A DNA stretch of 64,000 bases, from contig ONEB01000003.1 in the NCBI GenBank assembly GCA_900316745.1, positions 1 through 64,000 on the forward strand, written 5' to 3'. Shown one piece after another: positions 39,979 through 49,744 of the stretch. The notes under the pieces are model-generated. The model had not been told where the DNA came from and made no database searches. It was given only the letters and a program-made list of their open reading frames with translations. Made by a program: the position numbers and the translations under genes. Origin of the DNA: an uncultured Eubacteriales bacterium (GTDB lineage Bacteria > Bacillota > Clostridia > Oscillospirales > Oscillospiraceae). Positions within the stretch are counted from its first letter, which is position 1; each line of letters starts with the position of its first letter.

Positions 39979-42139
39979 AGAAAACGGCTATACCATTCTG
40001 CGGCTGGATGCCGATGACGGCAACCAAGTTACCGTTCTTGGATGCATCCCGTATGCTGCGCCGGGCGAGCTTGTCACCGTAAGCGGCATCTGGTCACATC
40101 ATCCGGCGCACGGCATGCAGTTCAAGGCGGAATATATCGAGCGCACCATGCCGGAGTCTGCGGACGCGATCTATCAATACCTCGCCGGACACACGGTGCG
40201 CGGGATCGGACCCGCTACCGCCGCACTTTTGGTGCAGCGTTTCGGCGCAGACACGCTGAATGTGCTGGAATTTCAGCCTGAGAAGCTCTGCGAGGTGCGC
40301 GGCATCAGCCTCCAGAAAGCAAAGGAGATGTCGGTTCAGTTCCGCAAGCAGGTCGGTTTGCGCCGCCTCATTGAGTTTCTGGCAACTGCCGAGATTCGTC
40401 CTGCCGTTGCCGCGCGCGCCTATCAAACCTACGGAGAACGCGCACTCGAGCTCGTGCAGGAAAACCCGTACATTCTCACGGAGGATGAGATCGGCGCGAC
40501 GTTCTCCGAGGCGGATACGCTCGCGCTGTCGCATGGCTTTGCGGGAGACAGCCCGGAGCGTGTTCTCGCGGCGATTCAATTTGAGCTGCAGTATAACGCC
40601 CATGTCGGGCATACATTTATCCCGCGCGGCAAGCTGATCAAAGTCACTTCTGAAATGATCGGCGTGCCGGAAGACGTGGCTGCCGAACGGCTGGAAGAGC
40701 TTCTGGAGCGGCAGCAGCTTGTCTGCCAGCAGGTCGTCAATGTGGAGGCCTGCTATCTGGCAAGGCTTTATGATGATGAAAGCTATGTCGCGGAGCGCCT
40801 TCGCGCAATGGCGCAGGAAGAATACCGCTATGAGCCGAATTATGATCAGATCATTTCGAGAATCGAACAGCAGCTTTCAATCACCTTTGCCGATCAGCAA
40901 AAACAGGCTATCGAGCTTGCGTGCCGCCATCAGGTCGTAGCGATCACCGGCGGCCCCGGCACCGGAAAGACGACCTCCATCCGTGCGATCCTCGCGCTGT
41001 TTGAGGCGCTGCACCTCGAAACTTATCTTGCCGCGCCGACCGGGCGCGCTGCCAAGCGCATGAGCGAGCTCACCGGCCATAACGCGCAAACTGTGCATCG
41101 ACTGCTGGAGGCCGGAATCTCCGAAGACGGGAGAGAAACGGTTTTCTCAAAGGATGAGGATGATCCGCTTGCATGTGATGCGGTCATTCTGGACGAGTGC
41201 TCCATGGTGGATATCTCGCTGATGAGCGCGCTGCTGCGCGCGCTTCCCGCGGACTGCCGCCTGATTTTGGTTGGTGATGCGGATCAGCTGCCGTCTGTCG
41301 GTCCGGGCAGTGTGTTTTCCGGGATTATTCGCAGTGAAGTGATCCCGTCTGTCCGTCTGACGGAGATCTTTCGCCAGTCAGCGGGAAGCATGATCGTTTC
41401 CTATGCGCACGCCATCAATCGAGGAGAACATCCGATGCTCACGGAGAACAAAGGCGACTTCTTTTTCCTTCGCCGCAAGGCGCCGGAAAAGGCTGCCGAA
41501 ACGATCGTAGAGCTCTGTGCCACACGCCTGCCGCAGAAAATGGGCATCCCTCCCGAGGAGATACAGGTGCTTACACCGACACGAAGATATGAGACAGGCT
41601 CTGTGGCACTCAACGCCGCACTGCAGACGGCTTTGAATCCGCCTGCGGAAAACAAACGCGAAAAATATTTCGGCGAGAAAGTTTTCCGCGAGGGTGATCG
41701 GGTGATGCAGATCCGCAATAATTATGATATTATATTAAAAAATGCTGCCGGGATCACATGCGGCGTCGGCGTTTTCAACGGAGACGTCGGGAAGATCGTC
41801 TCGATTGATCCGGCAACGGAAACGTTTGTCATCTGCTATGACGATAAGCTCGCGACCTATGGCTTTGAGATGTTCAACGAAATCGAGCATGCCTGGGCGA
41901 TGACGGTTCACAAATCGCAGGGCAGCGAATACCGCGCCGTCATCTTCGCCATCGGACGAGCTGCGCCGATGCTGCTGACGAGAAGCATCCTCTACACCGG
42001 CATTACCAGAGCCAAAAAGCTGCTGATTGCCGTCGGTGATGATGACACCGCATATCAGATGATCGACCGCGAGCGGCAGGGAAGACGATATTGCGGACTC
42101 CGTGCCCGGCTCTGCGGAGAATATGGACCGATTTCATGA
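39914..42139 (+). CDS. recD2: ATP-dependent RecD2-type DNA helicase
   Basis: This 741-aa superfamily 1B 5'-3' helicase is of the RecD2 type, which acts without RecBC in recombination and mismatch-related repair. The N-terminal OB-like and helix-hairpin-helix region includes HTVRGIGPATAALLVQRFG (near residues 90-108). Walker A is GGPGTGKTTS, motif Ia AAPTGRAAKRM, Walker B ILDECSMVD, motif III LVGDADQLPSVGPG, and the C-terminal motifs include MTVHKSQGSEY and YTGITRAKKL. The ATG at 39914 with AGAGGA upstream gives the family's usual N-terminus. The frame runs further upstream but overlaps the previous gene. comFC overlaps its stop by 4 bp. Confidence 0.95.
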   Translation: MDGTKELLEISGSIASIIYQNEENGYTILRLDADDGNQVTVLGCIPYAAPGELVTVSGIWSHHPAHGMQFKAEYIERTMPESADAIYQYLAGHTVRGIGPATAALLVQRFGADTLNVLEFQPEKLCEVRGISLQKAKEMSVQFRKQVGLRRLIEFLATAEIRPAVAARAYQTYGERALELVQENPYILTEDEIGATFSEADTLALSHGFAGDSPERVLAAIQFELQYNAHVGHTFIPRGKLIKVTSEMIGVPEDVAAERLEELLERQQLVCQQVVNVEACYLARLYDDESYVAERLRAMAQEEYRYEPNYDQIISRIEQQLSITFADQQKQAIELACRHQVVAITGGPGTGKTTSIRAILALFEALHLETYLAAPTGRAAKRMSELTGHNAQTVHRLLEAGISEDGRETVFSKDEDDPLACDAVILDECSMVDISLMSALLRALPADCRLILVGDADQLPSVGPGSVFSGIIRSEVIPSVRLTEIFRQSAGSMIVSYAHAINRGEHPMLTENKGDFFFLRRKAPEKAAETIVELCATRLPQKMGIPPEEIQVLTPTRRYETGSVALNAALQTALNPPAENKREKYFGEKVFREGDRVMQIRNNYDIILKNAAGITCGVGVFNGDVGKIVSIDPATETFVICYDDKLATYGFEMFNEIEHAWAMTVHKSQGSEYRAVIFAIGRAAPMLLTRSILYTGITRAKKLLIAVGDDDTAYQMIDRERQGRRYCGLRARLCGEYGPIS

Positions 42140-42789
42140 ACATGCGAACCTTTTTGCTGGATCTGTTTTTCCCGCCGCGCTGCGTTTTTTGCCATAAAAT
42201 CGTGGAAAACGGCGAGATCCGTGTATGTGATCACTGTGAGAAGCATCTCCCGTACACACATGCACAGGGAAAGCAGAAGAAAGACTTTGTAAAGCTGTGT
42301 GTCGCGCCGTTTTATTATGAGAATGATGTCCGCGCCTCTCTGCTGCGCTTTAAGTTCGGAAACAAACCGTTCTACGCCAAAGCCTATGCACCGTATGTAG
42401 CTGCCTGTATTCGAGAAGCGCTTGACGATCAGTGGGAGATCCTCTCCTGGATACCCGTCAGTCAAAAGCGGCTGCGCAAGCGCGGCTATGATCAGGCGGA
42501 GGTACTTTGCCGAGCGATTGCGGATGAGCTTGGCGTTGATGCAGTGCCGCTCCTTGAAAAGCATCGGCACACAAAGGCGCAGTCGGCAACCGGAAGTGCC
42601 GAAAAGCGCAAGGCGAATATCGCCGGGGCTTACAGACTTCTGGATGGGGCGGACGTCCGTGACCGCCGGATTTTGTTAATCGATGATATTATCACAACCG
42701 GTTCTACCGTAACAGAGTGCGCCAGAACACTCGGCATCCATGGCGCAGATCAGGTTGTTTGCGCCACGGTTGCGCGTCAGCGCGGCTAA
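42136..42789 (+). CDS. comFC: ComF/ComFC-family phosphoribosyltransferase-like protein
   Basis: This 217-aa protein has the ComFC layout: an N-terminal zinc-binding double CxxC (PRCVFCHK and CDHCEKHLP, residues ~13-36), a linker, and a type I phosphoribosyltransferase domain with the PRPP motif ILLIDDIITTGSTVTEC (about 177-193). ComFC is needed for DNA uptake in competent bacteria, but homologues occur in most bacteria and may have other roles. The start ATG overlaps the recD2 stop (ATGA). comFA is not nearby. The ATG at 42142 is a second possible start. Confidence 0.9.
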   Translation: MNMRTFLLDLFFPPRCVFCHKIVENGEIRVCDHCEKHLPYTHAQGKQKKDFVKLCVAPFYYENDVRASLLRFKFGNKPFYAKAYAPYVAACIREALDDQWEILSWIPVSQKRLRKRGYDQAEVLCRAIADELGVDAVPLLEKHRHTKAQSATGSAEKRKANIAGAYRLLDGADVRDRRILLIDDIITTGSTVTECARTLGIHGADQVVCATVARQRG

Positions 42790-42858
42790 GGAAGCACCGG
42801 AATGGATACAATTATTTGATACCGTCCGCTATCTGCGGAAAGACGGAGGAATGAAATT

Positions 42859-43890
42859 ATGTTGATTTTTGAACGCGACATTGCCATTGACCTTGGTACC
42901 AGCAATATCCTGGTCTATGTGCGCGGCAAGGGCATCATGCTGCGCGAGCCCGCGATCGTCGCTGTGGACAAGTATACCGGTCAGTTGATGAAAGTCGGAC
43001 AGGACGCGCAGAAGATGCTGGGCCGTACTCCGGCAAACATCGTCGCGATCCACCCGATCAGCGCGGGCGTTATTTCCGACTATGATATGACGGCTGCGAT
43101 GCTGCATGAGCTGATCGGCCGCGTGACATCGTTCAGCCTGTTCAAGCCTCGCGTCCTTGTCACTGTTCCGAGCAGCGTCACCGGCGTGGAAGAGCGCAAT
43201 GTGATCGACGCCGTAATCGAAGCCGGCGCCCGCAAGGTCTATCTCACGGAATCGGCTGTTGCAACTGCCGCAGGCGCGGGAATTGATATCTCCAAGCCCG
43301 ACGGTCACATGATCATTGATATCGGCGGCGGCACGACCGAAATCGCCGTTGTTTCGCTCGGCGGTGTGGTGGAATGCGAATCCATCAAGATCGGCGGCGA
43401 CGCTTTTGATGAAGCGATCATTCGCTACATTCGCCGCAAGCATAATATTCTCATCGGCAAACGAACGGCCGAGGATCTGAAGATCGGCATCGGCTGTCTT
43501 GTGCAGCGCACGGAAGTCGGCATCCAGGAAGTCAAGGGCAGAGATCTGACGACCGGTCTGCCCACATCCGTGAAAATCAGCTCGGTAGAGCTCGTGGAAG
43601 CGATTGCTGAGCCTGCAGCACAGATTCTGGAATCTGTGCACATGGTGCTGGAACGCACGCCGCCTGAACTCGTATCAGACCTGACTGAGAACGGCATTTA
43701 TATGTCCGGCGGCGGAAGTCTGATCTACGGCTTTGACCGGCTCATCCAGCGTGACACGGGTGTGCCGACCGTGGTTGTGGAAGATCCGCTCGCGTGCTCG
43801 GCTTTCGGAGCCGGCAAGCTTCTCCTCCGCCTGGATGATATGCAGGACGGTATGGTGAATCTGGCGCGCAAACGCCAGCTGGAAGAATAA
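42859..43890 (+). CDS. mreB: Rod shape-determining actin homologue MreB
   Basis: This 343-aa actin-like ATPase polymerises under the membrane and guides lateral wall synthesis. Nucleotide-binding motifs are IAIDLGTSNILVYV (8-21), DIGGGTTEIAVVSLGG (about 154-169) and the adenosine loop MSGGGSLIYGFD near residue 283. The length and N-terminus are typical of MreB/Mbl. mreC and mreD do not follow, so this may be an Mbl-type paralogue at a separate locus. GGAGG precedes the ATG. A terminator lies just after. Confidence 0.95.
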   Translation: MLIFERDIAIDLGTSNILVYVRGKGIMLREPAIVAVDKYTGQLMKVGQDAQKMLGRTPANIVAIHPISAGVISDYDMTAAMLHELIGRVTSFSLFKPRVLVTVPSSVTGVEERNVIDAVIEAGARKVYLTESAVATAAGAGIDISKPDGHMIIDIGGGTTEIAVVSLGGVVECESIKIGGDAFDEAIIRYIRRKHNILIGKRTAEDLKIGIGCLVQRTEVGIQEVKGRDLTTGLPTSVKISSVELVEAIAEPAAQILESVHMVLERTPPELVSDLTENGIYMSGGGSLIYGFDRLIQRDTGVPTVVVEDPLACSAFGAGKLLLRLDDMQDGMVNLARKRQLEE

Positions 43891-43895
43891 AAAAA

Positions 43896-43928
43896 CAGGG
43901 CGCCTGCTGAAAAGCAGACGCCCTTTGT
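43896..43928. terminator. Terminator between mreB and the hydrolase gene
   Basis: Imperfect GC-rich hairpin (43896-43908 with 43913-43928, loop GAAA, one mismatch) flanked by A on the left and TTTGTT on the right, between two convergent genes. Confidence 0.8.
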
Positions 43929-43938
43929 TGAAAACGGA

Positions 43939-44868
43939 TTAAAGCTTGCTTTCGATCCACTCAAGGATGTCTTTGTAGACTTCTTCCTTGTTGATCTCGT
44001 TGAGCATTTCGTGACGGCCGTTGGGATAGAGCTTCAGCTTCACATCCTGCATGCCGGTGTCGATGAAGCGCTCATAGACTTTCTTGGTGCCCTTGCCCCA
44101 GTCGCCGACGGGGTCCATATCACCGGAGTAGAAGTAGACGGGCATGTCTTTTTTCATCTTCTGGAGATTTTCTTCTTTCCAGATGAACTGCAGGCCGCCC
44201 ATCATGTCGCGCATCAACCCGCAGGTCGCGAGCATACCGCACATCGGGTCGGCAATGTAAGCATCGACAACCGCAGGATCACGGGTGAGCCAGTCAAACT
44301 TGGTGCGGACGCTGTCGAACTTCTTGTTGTAGCCGCCGAATGCCATGCTGTCGAGCTTCTCGTCGGGGTACTTCGCGCCGTACTTGTTGCAGTGCATGTT
44401 TGCCATCGCCTTGCCGGCAGCAACCACAACGCCGGGATTTTGGCCAGTGCCGCTGATGATGGCACCCGTCAGGACATCGGGGTGCTTGATGATGTAGGTT
44501 CTGGTGAGGAAGCTGCCCATGCTGTGACCGAGCAGGAAGTAGGGGAGATTCGGATACTTTGCAGATTCCAATCGGCGCAGACGATCCATATCTTCCACGA
44601 CCATGTTCCAGCCGTTTTCTTCCCCGAAGAAGCAGTACTCGCTGGGATCTTTTGCGGTGCGTCCGTGACCAAGATGATCATTGGCTACGCAAACAAAACC
44701 ATTGGATGCCATAAACTGCATGAACGGAATATAACGCTTGCAGTGCTCGGCAATGCCGTGCGCGATCTGGAGGACGCCGCGAACCTCGCCATCGGGAACG
44801 CATTCGATAAAGAAAACATTGTTTTTGCCATTGCAGGACAAAAATGTAAATTCATTCAAGGTAGGCAT
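43939..44868 (-). CDS. Alpha/beta hydrolase, monoacylglycerol lipase-like
   Basis: This 309-aa serine hydrolase of the Hydrolase_4 (lysophospholipase/monoglyceride lipase) group has the oxyanion motif HGIAEHCKRY (about 37-46), DHLGHGRT, and the nucleophile elbow LLGHSMGSF (Ser about residue 116). The catalytic Asp lies in YFYSGDMDPVGDWG and the His in YPNGRHEMLNE. No signal peptide is seen, so it is cytoplasmic. It is divergent from glycerol kinase with a 103-bp spacer. Release of glycerol from monoacylglycerols followed by GlpK phosphorylation would make a coherent pair, which is inference from position. Confidence 0.9.
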   Translation of the reverse strand: MPTLNEFTFLSCNGKNNVFFIECVPDGEVRGVLQIAHGIAEHCKRYIPFMQFMASNGFVCVANDHLGHGRTAKDPSEYCFFGEENGWNMVVEDMDRLRRLESAKYPNLPYFLLGHSMGSFLTRTYIIKHPDVLTGAIISGTGQNPGVVVAAGKAMANMHCNKYGAKYPDEKLDSMAFGGYNKKFDSVRTKFDWLTRDPAVVDAYIADPMCGMLATCGLMRDMMGGLQFIWKEENLQKMKKDMPVYFYSGDMDPVGDWGKGTKKVYERFIDTGMQDVKLKLYPNGRHEMLNEINKEEVYKDILEWIESKL

Positions 44869-44912
44869 AGCATTCTTCCTTTCTCTGTGTTATAATAACC
44901 TTAAACATCTTA

Positions 44913-44941
44913 ATTTTAGTATATTTGACGGGTTACGTCAA
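44913..44941 (-). promoter_or_regulatory. Hydrolase promoter overlapping an inverted repeat in the glpK spacer
   Basis: On the - strand TTGACG (44936-44941), 17-bp spacer, TAAAAT (44913-44918). The -35 region is part of the palindrome TTGACG-N5-CGTCAA (44925-44941), a possible operator for control of the hydrolase and the divergent glpK. Confidence 0.55.
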
Positions 44942-44971
44942 TAATAAAAATGGACAAATCAGGAGGTAATT

Positions 44972-46477
<1,506 letters not shown>

Positions 46478-46479
46478 GC

Positions 46480-47697
46480 ATGGAAGCATTTATTTTTCAG
46501 CCGGCAGATATTCTTCTGCCGGCTGATGCCGGTATTAACATGACGCGATGGAGCGTGATCGCCTGTGATCAGTTCACTTCCGATCGCCTCTATTGGGAGC
46601 AGGCAGAAGCGCTCGTCGGTTCTGCGCCGTCCACGCTGCGCCTGATGCTCCCGGAGTATTACCTTGGAAAATGTGATGAGGCTGCTGCGACCGCTCAGAT
46701 TCAGGAAACCATGCGCGCTTATCTGGATCAGGGACTATTTCAGACCTATGCGCACAGTTTTATCTATCTGGAGCGCACACTTCCGAACGGCTGCACGCGG
46801 CGCGGCCTGATCGGTCAGGTGGATCTGGAGGCATACGACTATGCCTCTGACTCCGTCTCACCGGTCCGCGCGACGGAGGGAACGGTGGAATCCAGACTGC
46901 CCGCGCGTGTGCATGTCAGACGCAAAGCCTCGCTTGAAATGCCGCACATCATGCTCTTTTTCAACGATAAATCTGACTCCGTGATGCAGAAAGCGCACGA
47001 GCTTGCGGGCGAAACCGTCTATGATTTCGATCTCATGCTCGGCGGCGGACATGTGCTCGGCCGCTGTATCAGCAATGCAGAAGCGGATGCACTTGCTGAC
47101 TATATAGCCGGACTGAACAGGGAAGAGCCGCTTCAGTTTGCAGTCGGAGACGGGAATCACAGTCTTGCTGCTGCGCGCAAGCTCTGGATGGAAAAGCGCG
47201 AACTGCTCGACGAAGAACGGAGAGTGCATGATCCGGCGCGTTTTGCGCTCGTGGAGCTCGTGAACATTCATGATCCCGCGATCACATTTGAGCCTATTCA
47301 TCGTGTGCTGTTACATACGGACGCCTCGCATTTTATGGAGGCTGCGCGATCCGCGCTGGAAGATCCGAATGCCGCGTATGTTATCACGCTGCTTTCCGCC
47401 GGTACGCAGTGCCGCATCCCTGTACATGGCGCGTCCATCGGCGCTGTGATCGATTCCGTTGAAGCATTCTGCCGCAACTATGTCTCAGTATATGGCGGCG
47501 AAATTGACTATATCCACGGCGATCAGGAGACCATCGACCTGGCATCCGATCACGACGCTGCAGGCGTACTGCTCCCGCTCATGGACAAAGAAGCCCTCTT
47601 TGCATCCGTCGCAAAAACCGGCCCATTCCCGAAAAAGAGCTTTTCCATTGGTCTCGGTCCTGATAAGCGCTACTATCTGGAGTGCAGAAAACTCTGA
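46480..47697 (+). CDS. DUF1015 family protein
   Basis: This 405-aa member of the uncharacterised DUF1015 family has typical segments: WSVIACDQFTSDRLYWE (near residues 23-39), LPARVHVRRKASLEMPHIM, VGDGNHSLAAARKLW and a central PIHRVLL. The conserved GDGNHS loop suggests a nucleotide or phosphate site; DUF1015 proteins are sometimes placed near serine or one-carbon metabolism genes. Here it directly follows glpK by 2 bp with only a weak ribosome site, suggesting coupling to glpK translation. A terminator follows. The function is unknown. Confidence 0.9.
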   Translation: MEAFIFQPADILLPADAGINMTRWSVIACDQFTSDRLYWEQAEALVGSAPSTLRLMLPEYYLGKCDEAAATAQIQETMRAYLDQGLFQTYAHSFIYLERTLPNGCTRRGLIGQVDLEAYDYASDSVSPVRATEGTVESRLPARVHVRRKASLEMPHIMLFFNDKSDSVMQKAHELAGETVYDFDLMLGGGHVLGRCISNAEADALADYIAGLNREEPLQFAVGDGNHSLAAARKLWMEKRELLDEERRVHDPARFALVELVNIHDPAITFEPIHRVLLHTDASHFMEAARSALEDPNAAYVITLLSAGTQCRIPVHGASIGAVIDSVEAFCRNYVSVYGGEIDYIHGDQETIDLASDHDAAGVLLPLMDKEALFASVAKTGPFPKKSFSIGLGPDKRYYLECRKL

Positions 47698-47712
47698 AAA
47701 CCCATACGCATG

Positions 47713-47763
47713 ACACCCAGGCTGCCCGCATTGTGATTGCGGATGGCTTGGGTGTTCTTTTTA
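47713..47763 (+). terminator. Terminator of the glpK-DUF1015 unit
   Basis: Long imperfect hairpin (47713-47730 with 47738-47755, 7-nt loop) followed by the T-rich run 47756-47763. The T tract lies where the -35 of the following sporulation promoter should be. Confidence 0.85.
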
Positions 47764-47775
47764 TGGGCAGCGCTG

Positions 47776-47783
47776 CATACACT
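47776..47783 (+). promoter_or_regulatory. Candidate sigma-E -10 element of the spoIIIA operon
   Basis: CATACACT (47776-47783) fits the known sigma-E -10 consensus CATACAnT exactly and lies 26 bp before the spoIIIAA start. The -35 region (about 47755-47761) falls in a T tract and matches the consensus poorly. Expression of spoIIIA from sigma-E is established in Bacillus. Confidence 0.5.
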
Positions 47784-47808
47784 GTGACATGCAAAGGAGG
47801 ACATGCCA

Positions 47809-48648
47809 ATGAATGAGATTTTGCGGTTGTTTCCGCCGTCAGTGGCAAAAGCGATACAGCATCATCCACTTGATCTGACGGAAGAAATCCGCTGTCGAAT
47901 CGGTCAGCCTTATGTGTTATGTACTTCGACAGGGGAGATCTCTCTATCGATTCCTGCAGCGCCATCGGATCTGGATTACATCTTGGAACGCGCTTCAAAC
48001 TATTCCATGCATGCTTGTGAGACGCAGCTGCGCGCCGGATATCTGCACACAGGAAACGGATGCCGGATCGGCGTATGCGGCACGATTACAGAAACCGGCC
48101 TGCGCAGCATTTCCTCTCTTTCGATTCGCATTCCGCACGCAGTGCACGACTGTGCCAAGCCGCTCCTGCCGGAGCTTTTGCATGACGGACTGCAAAGCAC
48201 ATGGATCGTCTCTCCGCCGGGAGCGGGGAAAACGACCCTGCTGCGCGACTTGATCCGTTTGCTGTCTGATGATGGTTATCGCGTCTCTGTTGCCGATGAG
48301 CGGGGTGAGCTCGCTGCAGTCTGCGACAGGAAACCGCAGTTTGACCTCGGGCCGAGGACAGACGTCATGACAGGCGGAAGCAAGCACCGGAGCTGTTTTA
48401 TGCTGCTGCGCTCGATGAACCCGCAGATTCTCGCGTTTGATGAGATCACAGCGCCGGAGGATATTGCTGCAATGCGCTATGCCGCGGGATGCGGCGTTGC
48501 ATTGCTTGCGACCGCACATGCCGCGAATGTGGATTCTTTGCAGACGCGTCCGCTGTACCGGGAGCTGCTCTGTGAAAAAATCTTTCGAAAGGCCGTGGAG
48601 ATCCATCTGGAAAACGGGAAAAGAACGTATCGGGTGGTGACACTGTGA
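47809..48648 (+). CDS. spoIIIAA: Stage III sporulation protein AA (secretion ATPase-like)
   Basis: This 279-aa protein related to type II/IV secretion ATPases powers assembly or function of the feeding-tube channel between mother cell and forespore. Walker A is VSPPGAGKTTLLRDL (about 143-157), followed by VADERGEL, RSMNPQILAFDEI (Walker B) and TAHAANVDSL. The N-terminal EIRCRIGQP segment is typical. The frame has an ATG at 47803, but AAAGGAGG is correctly spaced for the ATG at 47809. It is the first gene of an eight-gene operon and its stop overlaps spoIIIAB. Confidence 0.96.
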   Translation: MNEILRLFPPSVAKAIQHHPLDLTEEIRCRIGQPYVLCTSTGEISLSIPAAPSDLDYILERASNYSMHACETQLRAGYLHTGNGCRIGVCGTITETGLRSISSLSIRIPHAVHDCAKPLLPELLHDGLQSTWIVSPPGAGKTTLLRDLIRLLSDDGYRVSVADERGELAAVCDRKPQFDLGPRTDVMTGGSKHRSCFMLLRSMNPQILAFDEITAPEDIAAMRYAAGCGVALLATAHAANVDSLQTRPLYRELLCEKIFRKAVEIHLENGKRTYRVVTL

Positions 48649-49151
48649 TGCATGCGTTTGGAGCTTTGCTTCTGATTCTCGCGCTGTCCGGATTCGGATT
48701 CATCCGTACCATGGATTTGAAACAAAGGCCGCGCGAGCTGCGCATGATGCTCGATGCAATGACGCTTCTGCGCAATGATATTGTTTCCCGTACGCTTCCG
48801 CTGCCCGACGCGTTGGCGCATGTTGGCGGGACATGCAGAGGATCTGCCAGGACGTTGTTCATCTCATCAAAGGACAAGCTCGGATCCTCGACGCAGCAAT
48901 TTGCCTCGGTCTGGAGCGATCAGGTCGCGCAATTGTCTGTTCTGAGCAGGGAAGACCGGACTGTTCTCTGTCAGCTTGGTGCACATCTGGGACAATTTGA
49001 CGCCCAAGCGCAGGGCAGGGCAATCGACGCCTGCATTTCAGCGTTAAAGCGGAATGAAGCGCAGGCTAGTGAATACGCAAATCAGTATAGTCGATTATAC
49101 ACAGGACTCGGTCTGACATTGGGCGCGATGCTCGCTGTAATACTCTATTAG
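48648..49151 (+). CDS. spoIIIAB: Stage III sporulation protein AB
   Basis: This 167-aa protein resembles a GspF-type platform protein of secretion systems. A membrane helix lies near residues 4-20, a soluble helical region containing KQRPRELRMMLDAMTLLRNDI (about 24-44) follows, and a C-terminal helix (LYTGLGLTLGAMLAVILY) anchors it again. It starts at an ATG sharing one base with the spoIIIAA stop (TGATG); a GTG one codon earlier is an alternative. It is part of the mother-cell channel complex with SpoIIIAA. Confidence 0.93.
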   Translation: MHAFGALLLILALSGFGFIRTMDLKQRPRELRMMLDAMTLLRNDIVSRTLPLPDALAHVGGTCRGSARTLFISSKDKLGSSTQQFASVWSDQVAQLSVLSREDRTVLCQLGAHLGQFDAQAQGRAIDACISALKRNEAQASEYANQYSRLYTGLGLTLGAMLAVILY

Positions 49152-49161
49152 GAGGATCACT

Positions 49162-49356
49162 TTGGACGTCGAACTGGTATTTAAGATCGCTGCCATCGGA
49201 ATATTGGTTGCGGTGCTGAACCTGCTGCTATCCCGCGCTGGAAGAGATGAACAGGCGCTCATGACGACGATCGCGGGTCTGGTCGTGGTGCTGATGCTGG
49301 TGCTGCAAAAGATCAGCGAGCTGTTCTCTCTGATCAAATCTCTGTTCTCATTTTAA
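49162..49356 (+). CDS. spoIIIAC: Stage III sporulation protein AC
   Basis: This 64-aa protein has two membrane segments (about residues 4-22 and 33-52) and a short loop SRAGRDEQALM, the usual size and sequence for SpoIIIAC. It begins at TTG with AGGAGG 6 nt upstream. Its role in the channel complex is unclear but it is required in Bacillus. SpoIIIAD follows 1 bp later. Confidence 0.95.
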   Translation: MDVELVFKIAAIGILVAVLNLLLSRAGRDEQALMTTIAGLVVVLMLVLQKISELFSLIKSLFSF

Positions 49357-49357
49357 A

Positions 49358-49744
49358 ATGCCGCTCGTCATGAAAGCCGCGCTGATCTGCATCGTCTCAG
49401 CAATCTTCGCGGTCGCGTTAAAAAAGACCGTGCCCGATATTGCCTTCGGCGTTCAGCTCGTCGGAACCATCGTCGTGATACTGCTTGCATTTGAGGTTTT
49501 ATCGCCGATCTATTCCTTTTTGAGAGAGGCGGCGGCACTTCTCGGCAGTTCGGGCATGTATGTTACGCCGGTTTTGAAAGCAGCTTTGATCGGCGTATTA
49601 AGCTGCGTGGGAAGCGCTTTGTGCAAGGATGCCGGGCAATCGGCGCTTTCCGTCTCGCTCGAGGTGCTCGGCGCAGCTGCGGCTGTCTATACCGCGCTGC
49701 CGCTTCTGGAGATGTTTGTGCACACCATAGGAGAAATGTTATGA
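49358..49744 (+). CDS. spoIIIAD: Stage III sporulation protein AD
   Basis: This 128-aa protein has four membrane segments that resemble a duplicated SpoIIIAC. Typical sequence includes KAALICIVSAIFAVALKKT at the start, and GMYVTPVLKAALIGVLSCVGSALCKDAGQSAL (residues ~67-98), where the KDAGQ loop is conserved. It overlaps the spoIIIAE start by 4 bp. Confidence 0.95.
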   Translation: MPLVMKAALICIVSAIFAVALKKTVPDIAFGVQLVGTIVVILLAFEVLSPIYSFLREAAALLGSSGMYVTPVLKAALIGVLSCVGSALCKDAGQSALSVSLEVLGAAAAVYTALPLLEMFVHTIGEML

